Shown here in pieces: positions 1-6,960 of a DNA stretch of 26,980 nt. The stretch lies in assembly GCA_003427395.1 (NCBI GenBank), contig BFEA01000346.1, positions 1,066,813-1,093,792 of the forward strand, written 5' to 3'. Under the pieces are notes generated by a model that saw only the letters and a program-made list of their open reading frames with translations, ran no database searches and was not told the origin of the DNA. How positions within the stretch are numbered: the stretch's first letter is position 1; the number at the start of each line of letters is the position of its first letter. Source of the stretch: Chara braunii. Taxonomy: Eukaryota > Streptophyta > Charophyceae > Charales > Characeae. The position numbers and the translations under genes were made by a program.

Positions 1-71
1 ATGTCCCGAAGGACATTTCAAACCTTTTTTGAGACTTTATTGAAGTTAGTACCCCACAGAGGAAAGAAAGT

Positions 72-95
72 AAAAAAAAAAAAAAAAAAAAAAAA
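72..95. repeat. A24 homopolymer
   Basis: A run of 24 A residues, followed by a G, a T and a shorter A run. No coding signal is visible in positions 1-231; this tract is the only distinctive feature there apart from a short 5-bp stem at the very start. It may be a retroposon tail, but I see no flanking duplication. Confidence 0.9.
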
Positions 96-231
96 GTAAA
101 AAAGGAGGCTCATGTGTGTGGAACGAAAGGCTCGAATTTTAACGTGAACAGAAATGTCGTATGGAGCAAGACGGCAAATTTAATGCGGGCCACGTCAGCG
201 AGCTGTCCAGCCTCATGTCTTCCTACCTTCT

Positions 232-324
232 TCCCCCGAATACAACGTACGGTCATTATAGCTGTATTTAGACTGAAAGATACCCCAAATTCAGCTATAA
301 TGACCGTACGTTGTATTCGGGGGA
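232..324. repeat. 33-bp perfect inverted repeat (hairpin, MITE- or miRNA-precursor-like)
   Basis: Arms 232-264 and 292-324 are exact reverse complements over 33 bp, separated by a 27-nt loop. The arm contains the core ACGTACGGTCATTATAGC. A divergent single-arm relative of this core lies at 2211-2240 (CGGTCATTATCGCTTTATCT), so the unit is repeated at least in part. Perfect arms of this length imply a recent origin or selection on a folded transcript. It could be a very short foldback/MITE element or a small-RNA precursor; the sequence alone does not decide. Confidence 0.85.
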
Positions 325-381
325 CGGCTGTAGCCCTGTTCGAGCATTAACGACCATTCATTTTCTTCTTCTTTTTTTTTT

Positions 382-382
382 G

Positions 383-417
<35 letters not shown>
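382..417. repeat. (TC)n microsatellite
   Basis: Interrupted TC dinucleotide tract within a pyrimidine-rich stretch from about 360 to 430. The surrounding 325-610 has no supported gene; short open frames here are low-complexity. Confidence 0.9.
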
Positions 418-425
<8 letters not shown>

Positions 426-616
426 TCCATTCATTTTCTAACAGAGGCAGAGGAAGAGAGATTCCGCGTGGAGTAGGGTTGCCTTGGGAGGTTCGGGGTG
501 GTGCCCTGTTTTTTTTCTCTTTTTCTGGAGGGGCATTTTTGCCCCCATCATCATGATGGGAGGGGCGGTTACCCTACCCGTAATCGTCTGCCTGCCATCG
601 GGCCTCGCAGGGAGGC

Positions 617-755
617 CAACGAAAATACAGAAGGAAGCGCGTGCATCGTCTTGGAGAAGACCGAATGATTCATCCGACTACTATAAATAGTAACAGATAT
701 GGATTTAGCAGCCTTCTGCGGGCAGATGCACTGTTTATTTGTTCCCTTTTCGTCT
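617..755. repeat. Foldback element copy 1 (imperfect long palindrome)
   Basis: Left arm about 617-684 and right arm about 687-755 are imperfect reverse complements around the centre ACTACTATAAATAGTAAC (679-694). Matching blocks along both arms include ACGAAAA, GTGCATC and CAT. The same design, with related sequence, recurs at 1338-1446, so this is a family rather than a chance hairpin. No terminal duplication is recognised. Possible identities are a MITE/foldback transposon or a small-RNA precursor. Confidence 0.6.
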
Positions 756-841
756 CCCGATCGCCGAGGCCTATCTTTCCGACAATAGGATCGCGAGTTA
801 CGACCACGCCAGACGTCTGAGCGAGGCCTTCTGCGGCCGTT

Positions 842-860
842 AGATTGGAGTGCAACCCAC

Positions 861-892
<32 letters not shown>

Positions 893-906
893 ATTGGAGT
901 GCAACC
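842..906 (+). mobile_element. Bare poly(A) retroposition with 16-bp target-site duplication
   Basis: The 16-mer AGATTGGAGTGCAACC occurs at 842-857 and again, identically, at 891-906. Between the copies lies only CAC followed by an A-rich stretch (18 A, one G, 11 A). This is the signature of LINE-machinery target-primed reverse transcription in which only the tail of the RNA was copied. Duplications of about 7-20 bp plus a poly(A) tract are typical of that mechanism. It implies an L1-like poly(A)-dependent LINE activity in this genome. Confidence 0.8.
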
Positions 907-1121
907 ACGTGCCAGAGAGACATATTGTCAAGTGATCCGCTTCACAGTGGGCCTCTCTGCACTACTCACCACATGCTCAATAGAATGAAAAGATGGCCAT
1001 GAATCTTTCGACGTTCTAGCGGAAGATTCATTGTCAGTTTGCACATAATTTTGTTGACCGGCGGAGCGCGGGCCAATATATATAGCAGAGCTATGTCATC
1101 GATTCCTGAAGAGAGGACCCG
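907..1121. other. Unassigned spacer with a short hairpin
   Basis: No gene is supported. A 9-bp inverted repeat (999-1007 with 1023-1031, ATGAATCTT/AAGATTCAT) and an AT-only stretch CCAATATATATAGC near 1072-1085 are the only distinctive features. The latter resembles a TATA element, but no transcript can be tied to it. Confidence 0.4.
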
Positions 1122-1222
1122 GGGGGCTACGTCCAACGTGCACGAATTAAGAGATACTGACCGTAGATAGCAAAGATCAACGGCCGAGATCTCCTAATCC
1201 GTGCAAGTGGGACCTTGCCCGG
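1122..1222 (+). repeat. Direct repeat copy 1 (about 100 bp)
   Basis: Matches 1703-1804 along its length with scattered substitutions (close to nine in ten positions by eye). Shared blocks include GATAGCAAAGATCAACGGCC and CCGTGCAAGTGGGACCTTGC. The two copies are in the same orientation, 581 bp apart, and bracket foldback copy 2. They could be short LTR-like ends, segmental duplicates or members of a dispersed repeat. Confidence 0.8.
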
Positions 1223-1337
1223 GGGCAATAGCACCGTTCTAACGACTTTAGGTATCCGGTCAGATAAAACAACGACCTTGGATTGCTGTTTGCAGGATCC
1301 ATTTTGCATCTCCTCGCCACACCGCTCCCGGAGCGTG

Positions 1338-1446
1338 AAGAATGAGAGTGCATCTTCCGAAAGAATGTGGAAGGATTCATCCGTTACTATACATAGCAAC
1401 GGATGCATCTTGCCACGTTCTGCGGGAAGGTGCGCTTCCATTCTTT
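1338..1446. repeat. Foldback element copy 2 (about 53-bp arms, 2-nt centre)
   Basis: Arms about 1338-1390 and 1393-1446 pair with roughly 75-80% complementarity around the dinucleotide AC. The inner 17 bp (1374-1390 with 1393-1409) pair at 15 of 17 positions, for example CATCCGTTACTAT with ATAGCAACGGATG. Outer matching blocks include AGAATG and CTTCC. It is related in sequence and design to the palindrome at 617-755. Near-zero loop length is more typical of foldback/MITE DNA than of plant miRNA precursors. Confidence 0.7.
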
Positions 1447-1460
1447 TCGTTTCGTGAGTG

Positions 1461-1505
1461 AGGAGGAGGAGGAGGAGGAGGGGAGGAGGAGGGGAGGAGG
1501 AGCAG
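1461..1505. repeat. (GGA)n microsatellite
   Basis: Interrupted trinucleotide GGA/AGG tract. It gives spurious glutamate- or proline-rich open frames on the two strands. Confidence 0.85.
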
Positions 1506-1702
1506 GAGAACAGGAGGCAATTTCGTGGCAGTTGAAGTCGCCGTGCGACGCTTCTTCCCCTCGTTCAAGGATGGGTGCCTGTTCTCACGCGGCGTTGTAG
1601 GCGGTCGGGATCGTCATCGGCCAAAAGCGGATTTTGTCCGATTTCATCACCCGTCGGCGGTCGGCGAGTCAACCCTGTGATGATGGCATCGTCTGTCCGT
1701 AC

Positions 1703-1804
1703 GGGGGCTAGGTCCCAATTACACGAATTAAGCGATATTGACCGTCGATAGCAAAGATCAACGGCCGGAATCTCTTAATCCGTGCAAGTGGGACCTTGCC
1801 CCGG
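1703..1804 (+). repeat. Direct repeat copy 2 (about 100 bp)
   Basis: Second copy of the unit at 1122-1222, in the same orientation. It ends about 145 bp before the U6-like sequence. Nothing coding is supported between 1506 and 1702. Confidence 0.8.
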
Positions 1805-1948
1805 CTTACGACCAAGATTGGAGTAATGAGACTGCGTCAGCGCCACTACCGGTAGCTGGAGGGTAGGGTGGCTGCGCTTTTCTGTTGTTGCTAGAGCACG
1901 GTATACATGCTGACACGGCGAATTTGCTGGATGTATGCGACCAGAAAA

Positions 1949-2048
1949 GTCCTTCGATACATCCGTTAAAAGGATTGGAACGATACAGAGAAGGAAGATT
2001 AGCATGGCCCCTGCGCAAGCAAGGATGACACGCAAAAATCGAGAAAAG
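1949..2048 (+). ncRNA. U6: U6 spliceosomal snRNA-like sequence, probably a pseudogene or variant
   Basis: U6 snRNA forms the catalytic core of the spliceosome with U2 and U4/U5. The body carries the nearly invariant blocks ATTGGAACGATACAGAGA, ATTAGCATGGCCCCTGCG and GGATGACACGC, and ends AAATCGAGAAA, which together with ACATCCG near the 5' end matches the plant rather than the animal form. Departures from canonical U6: the 5' stem-loop is disrupted (GTCCTTCGATAC), about 3 bp are inserted before ATTGGAACG, GAAG is duplicated (1990-1997) between the ACAGAGA box and the AGC triad, and CAAG is duplicated (2016-2023) in the internal stem-loop. Similarity stops near 2048, before the usual 3' U-tract. 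No canonical upstream element is recognised; a GTATACAT sequence sits about 48 bp upstream. U6 origin is near certain; function is doubtful. Confidence 0.9.
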
Positions 2049-2065
2049 TCGCTGAGACTTCTTCT

Positions 2066-2075
2066 CTCTTTTTCT
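2066..2075 (+). terminator. Possible Pol III T-tract after the U6-like body
   Basis: A pyrimidine-rich run containing T5 (2069-2073) lies about 20 bp past the end of U6 similarity. Pol III stops at T4 or longer, so this could end a transcript, but the unusual distance and the decayed 3' end make it weak. Confidence 0.3.
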
Positions 2076-2719
2076 TTGTTGTCGCCGCAATGTCGCGGCA
2101 GTGGGAGGATGCTTCCTAACCACACAAATATCCTTCTTTTGGTTGCCTATCCTGACAAGTGGAGGGTGCGATGTGGCTGCTAGAGTCTTTTGCCCTAAAA
2201 TAGAGAGAACGGTCATTATCGCTTTATCTAGGGTGAGGTTGCCCCGCGTGCAGCTATACATATGACCGTGCAAGATTCTGTTTGAACGTGGGAATTGCTG
2301 TGCTGCAGTCGCAGTTGGACTCTTCGACGACTACGGCGTAGTATCTGGCTGGTCAGAGCGACCAAATTCAGTCGAGAAACTCCTCTTTTTTCCTCTTCTT
2401 TTTTGTGGGAAAACTTCATGGCCAGAGAGTGCTGTTCTGCTTGACGGGGTGAACGAGCAGCCCCTGTGTTGAAGGCTCCATCGATTGGTGGGGGGCAGCA
2501 CCTGCTGGAAATCGGCTCTAGCGTCCCCGTAAAAGCAAAAGTTCATGGCCAAATAGCAGATGTACCGGTCTCGAAACTAATCGTAGCAAAAAAATACACG
2601 TCTGCACAACTATCGGGTCGGGACAAAGAAACAGGTTAGGTAGCAGCCCAGCCTTTTCCCTGATGAATCTTAGCCAGAAACACCGATTTTCTAAGTTCAA
2701 GAGGCCTAGGAGCCTCTGA
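2076..2719. other. No gene recognised
   Basis: A partial repeat of the sequence left of U6 (GGAGGGT...GTGGCTGC at 1858-1875) reappears at 2161-2180, so U6 sits between two imperfect direct repeats. A one-arm relative of the 232-324 hairpin lies at 2211-2240. The remainder to 2719 contains only short unsupported open frames on both strands. Confidence 0.4.
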
Positions 2720-2756
2720 GTGCTTGGGCTGAAATGCTCAGACGAGGAGGGTTGGG

Positions 2757-3168
2757 CTAAATCGGGATCTTTAAATGTGCCTCCTAAAAGAGGAGTATTT
2801 CATCGTGAATGTCGCAACTCAGTGACGTATGTTGCTAGTGCGAAGGAAATTGCGAGTTGGATGCTACGTAAAGGAGAAGACGTCATCGAATTGGACGAAA
2901 AGAAATACTCTGTGTGACGTTTCACCCATGGATGACCGAGAACCCACTATTCGAATGGAATGAGGCCATGAACTTCAACTTTTACTGGGTGCGGGTGCTG
3001 CAAGTGCCAATTTCGGTACTGCCTCATATTATATTAGAGGGGCAGTGACAAAGGCATACGGGAATATCTTGCGAACGTCTCAGGCCTTTGCTGACCCAGT
3101 CTCTCCAGACTTTTGGTCTATCCGGTTGACCGTACCCCCTCTGCCCGTTTGAACTATAAAAAACTCTT
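2757..3168 (+). pseudogene. DUF4283-like fragment of a LINE-type ORF1 (degenerate)
   Basis: DUF4283 is an RNA-binding-type domain found near the N-terminus of ORF1 in many plant LINE-like elements and derived genes. The upstream part reads in one frame to a stop at 2915-2917, and the continuation is in another frame, starting TFHPWMTENP and running through FYWVRVLQVPISVLPHI and AVTKAYGNIL to about 3150. The F-x-PW...W-x-RVLQVP-x(3)-LP pattern followed by an A-x-AYG-x-IL helix resembles the family core (W-V-R-L-P-x-LP...IG). A frameshift near 2914 and stops after about 3150 show it is broken. No RT or endonuclease follows, so it is a 5' fragment or isolated remnant. The family call rests on pattern recognition only. 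Confidence 0.45.
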
Positions 3169-3269
3169 GATCGTGGATTTGGGCGAAGATGGATATGCTG
3201 GCCTTGGTGCAGCCTCTGCAGGCATTTCTTCCAATCGGACTCAGAATGATCCAAAAAAGCAAGCTACAA

Positions 3270-3660
3270 GAATGCAGTGTTGAAGGGAAAGGGAGATAAA
3301 GGGAAGGGAGGAGCGGTTGAGAGGGGACGAGGGTAAAAGGAAAGGGGAGGAGGTCAAAAGAACGGAGAAAAGGACAAGGAAATGGAGAAGGGGACAAGGG
3401 GAAAAGGGAGGTGGTCAAAGGGAAAGAGGATGAAGCCAAGGGTAGGGAAGAAGGGAAGGAAAAGGAGGAAAGACAAAGGGTAAAGGCAAGAGAGGAAGGA
3501 ATGAAGGAAAGGCCCCCTCTTTGCGAGGTGAAGAGAAGAGTAGGCGCCTGAAACAATTGCATGGTATAAAACTGAAGCAGAAGTGGAAGAAGACCTGTAG
3601 GTCCGCGAAAGGAAACAGTTTGAAGGGAAAAATGAAAGATAGGGAAGGGACAGACAAGGT
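3270..3660. repeat. Purine-rich (GA/GGA/AAAGG) strand-asymmetric tract
   Basis: About 390 bp in which the plus strand is overwhelmingly G and A with short recurring words such as GGGAAAGG, GGAGGA and AAAGGAAAGG. The minus-strand open frames across it are low-complexity Pro/Ser/Phe/Leu strings and are not believed. Homopurine-homopyrimidine DNA of this kind can form triplexes and is a common microsatellite derivative. Confidence 0.75.
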
Positions 3661-4259
3661 GGATGATGAGAAAGCGGGCGGCATGTGGTAAGCCAGGATG
3701 CGCACTCGGCGGTTTCCCGTACCCCTAAGGGAAAATCCCACGTAGAACCCCGAAGAAAGCGGTGTTTCATTTTCCTTTTTCTTTGTCCTTTTTGTTTAAA
3801 GGGAGTGGGGGTGGAATAGAAAATGTGATTCGGGTCTGGCGTAGCCGGTTAGCGGTCGCGCCAAGAAATCCAAGAAACAGTTGGGACTTAGCGGGAGTAG
3901 AAATTTTGAATTTTGGGCGCGCGGTTCCCCCGCTCTGCATCCACGCGCTGTGACGAACTATTTTCTTTAATCGCGCGACTTTCTGCGCGAAGCGGCTTCG
4001 GGGGTTGGGGACTGGTTGGTCGGGTGGAGTGCATAGATATGGGTCGGTTGGGCAAGTTGCATGGATACCCTCACTTCTTTCTTTTTGGCTTTCGGGACCT
4101 GGGCCGGGAAAGTCCTGCGCAGACGATTGGGTGACCACGCCTTAGCGAGCGCGATAAATAACAGTTACCATAGCTTCTTTCTTGTTCTGCTGTGGGAGAT
4201 GGAAATTTTGGCGCGATCAGCACGCGGGGATGTCGTTTTTCAAATTTGCAACTGATGTC

Positions 4260-4275
4260 GAGCCCCCTCGGGCTC
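4260..4275. promoter_or_regulatory. Conserved U3 hairpin, copy A
   Basis: GAGCCC (4260-4265) pairs with GGGCTC (4270-4275) across a 4-nt loop. Element B keeps the identical stem with a different loop at 13883-13898. In both it is followed by TCGGAATT. Role unknown; it lies about 420 bp upstream of the TATA box. Confidence 0.4.
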
Positions 4276-4698
4276 TCGGAATTGTTTTTCTGTCTTTTCA
4301 GAATTTCTTTTTGCAAATAGGATTTAGACTAGGAATTTAGGTACTCTGAAATCTTGTTGCGCCGCGCTTCTTACTTGCGCACCTCTCACCGTAGTGATGA
4401 TTGGGCTCTGACTGTATCACGCCCTTAATCCTGCGTGTAACTGTAATTTTTGGCGGGCGTGATTGTAACTCTCTCCTTCTTCTTGATTCTCTCATGTTTC
4501 CCCGCCTTCTCCCTCTCTGTCGTGCATACCTCGTCCTCCACTCTAATTGGTCAGAGCGACTGCATGACCGGATCGATGCGTGGAGTGTGGCTGCGTCCCC
4601 CACTCCGCAGCTTGGCCATGCAGGCGTAGGCACTTCCTTCTCTTCCCCTTCCTCTCACTTAGGCATTAATCCTGGGTTCCTCGCGCATGCATGCACAC

Positions 4699-4705
4699 TA
4701 TAAAT
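4699..4705 (+). promoter_or_regulatory. LTR TATA box, element A
   Basis: TATAAAT within CACACTATAAATTTCGCAAG. Element B has TATAAAT at 14303-14309 followed by the same CGCAAGCGCGATTA-type sequence (with a small difference) and CTCTCTAAGAATT, so the block is conserved between copies, as expected for the U3 core promoter. Transcription would start roughly 30 bp downstream, giving an R-U5 of about 2.1 kb. Confidence 0.6.
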
Positions 4706-6800
4706 TTCGCAAGCGCGATTAGTTTCCTCTCTAAGAATTTGGAAGTTAGCGCGGTCAGTGAGGGTCGGCTAACGAGTAAGTTGGAAGGTGAGCAGAAGTG
4801 AGTCGGGCGACCCGACGAGCTGGTGTCGGTAGGCGGCGTTGACATGCGGGCCACAACGGACTGTGGCGCACGTGCGAACTTGGCTTGCGTGCTCAGACTA
4901 AGCGAGGTGACGACTCGGTGTTGGTGTGAGGCGACTGACTGCCCGCATCAGAGATGATGTGGCGTAGAGAGGAAGAAAGAGAGGTGTGTGGGACGATGCC
5001 TTTCTCTAACCCTCTGTATAAATTTTGATTTCAACCTTGGCGGATCTTGTAGCGGCCATTTCGGATCTCCTTGAGAATCGTCTCGGATTTTCTCTTTTAT
5101 GGTGTGTGTGGAATGAACTCGCGCGCTTCCCTCACCCCTCCTCACGCTATCTTTGGATGCTAGCTTAACAATTTCGTCACTTTCTAGTCTTCATTCTGTG
5201 CTCGGGTTGGATGCGCTCCTCATGCATATTACAGATTTGCCATCCTTCGAATCTTATGTGTGGGATGGTGCCCTTTTTATTTCTCGTCTATGTAATTTTG
5301 ACAAGCTGTGTCGACCCTCTTTTACTCATGACTATCCCTCGTTCGTGTTTTTCTCAGTGCACTGATCGGCTTGATTTTCCCTCCTCATTCTTGTTTCACT
5401 GCAGTATGTTGAGATCGGGTACGACGATTGTCTGCGCATGACCTCGGTGAGCTCGGGTTATGATAATGTGATCGTCTTCGGTTGTATGACTTGATGCCTA
5501 AGCCTTTGTCGATCTCTCGTTTATGCTTTTCTGGGAATTCGCACGACCCTCGAGTTCGATTAATGCATGAGTATTGGGAAAATGCGTCTGCATAACTAAG
5601 TTATCGGGCGAACCAATCACGCGATTGTTGACCCTATCTCTGCCAGATCACACAACGTATGCATGTCAATTCCCCATTCCTTTTTGGGCAGAAAGGAAAG
5701 TCTAACGAAAACCCGGCGGTCCTGGTTGATGTATGCTTTGGCTGATAAGTGGATGGTTGATTCAAATATATGATTACCTTCTAATTGCCTTCTTGATGTC
5801 TGTTTCTTGACACGCGCACTCGAGAGGGTAAATGCCACGTGTTGGGCAGGCATGTCGACTGATAAGATGATCACCCGACCAAAGGATATCCAGTCGATCC
5901 GATCCAAATGATTGCGAACGTGATCTCGTGCACATACGTGTAGGCTCAACCAAAAAGGGCGTTGCCTACACGCGTGTCTGCAAGACCCACACTCGAATCC
6001 ATGTCTAAACTCGCAAATTTCCGACAACATGGATGATGGGACTCCCTTCCATGTCACGGATTGAAAAAGCCTGAGACGTTGACGATTCCGAGAATACTGG
6101 GAGTGGAAAAACACTTGTCTTCGCACACGACCCCACCAAAAGTCCCCTTTCGGACTGGAAACGAACGTGTATGTAAGTGGGACATTGAACAAGGCTTGAG
6201 TGCGATCTTTTTTCCCTCTCAATTCCCCAGCTCACACTCGAGCTACGTCATCGCCGAACCCGGTATTGTCATCATTGAGACAGACTTCCCTCCCTACCAC
6301 CTCGTGTTGCCTTTTCACTGCCTGACGGTGGCCCCGTGGCGCTCGCTCGCCCCCTGCTGGCCTCGAACCCTGTGCTCCGAGTGCGGGCAGGACAGCTAGT
6401 ACCGAGCCGCGGGGTTCGTTCGATGAACCCGGACTTAGGCCGAGCAGTGAGCGCACAGCCTACGCCTGAGGCCCGCTTCGTCCGACTCCGAGGTGTGCCA
6501 CTAGCAATGCCGGCGATTAATTAGGCAACGCGACACGCATAGCGTTCCGCCGGTTCATCAAATCTGAGCTTGGCCTCGGCAACGAAACTCGCGGGGATGG
6601 CAATGACATCCCCCAAGGCGTAAAAGCCAGTCGCGGCCCCCGCTTGCTATCTTGCACAACTATCCCTAAGACTTGGCACAAGAGATTTCAGTTTCGACCT
6701 GGAACTCCACCCCCACTATCCTAAAATCCTTGGCACACCCCTTTTCGCACTTTCGGGGCCCCATCCCACTCCGATCTGGAAGTCGCGCTGGGCGTGAGGT

Positions 6801-6813
6801 TGGTATCGAAGTC
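6801..6813 (+). promoter_or_regulatory. Primer-binding site (initiator tRNA-Met), element A
   Basis: TGGTATCGAAGTC resembles TGGTATCAGAGCC, the complement of the 3' end of plant initiator tRNA-Met, with a few substitutions. It lies directly after the LTR and 160 bp before the gag start, the expected place for minus-strand priming. Element B has a better-preserved copy at 16026-16038. Confidence 0.7.
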
Positions 6814-6960
6814 GACACGTGGCAAGCTCGCGAATTGAGAAGCAGATAGGCCCCCTAGTTAAGCGACCTGGTGAACCGAGGGCGACCTAGGCAAAGGAAC
6901 GCGCCTAGACGCGACCCAATATTGACCCGGGGTAGGTCGGCGGGTCGGCGGGCCGCCAAC

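Larger units (their letters stand above)
3949..6800 (+). mobile_element. Element A 5' LTR (Ty3/gypsy, about 2.85 kb)
   Basis: Similarity to the region upstream of element B's gag begins abruptly at TGTGACGAACT (3949; also at 13617) and continues in blocks to the primer-binding site. Shared landmarks in order: CATAGCTTCTTTCTTGTT, a GAGCCC/GGGCTC hairpin, CTATAAAT, GCGACxGACT, and ACGTGTAGGCT near 5934. The last 550 bp recur at 10600-11152 as the 3' LTR remnant, which proves the LTR nature of at least that part. The start TGTGACG fits the usual TG start; the 3' edge (GTGAGGT) lacks the usual CA. No protein is encoded inside. The length is at the long end for plant gypsy LTRs. Part of the 5' half could be an older adjacent insertion rather than LTR. 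Confidence 0.65.

Noticed and set aside
842-906. Simple tandem repeat or CRISPR-like repeat pair
   Set aside because: Only two copies, separated by poly(A); a eukaryotic retroposition footprint explains it better. No CRISPR array exists in the window.
1806-2273. 155-codon minus-strand open frame
   Set aside because: It is antisense to the U6-like sequence and has no recognisable domain.
3080-3770. Long minus-strand open frames of 108-160 codons
   Set aside because: They lie on the homopurine tract and are strings of Ser, Phe, Leu and Pro; open only because of composition.
5617-6222. 201-codon minus-strand open frame
   Set aside because: Inside the element A LTR; the matching part of element B is not open in a related frame and no domain is seen.
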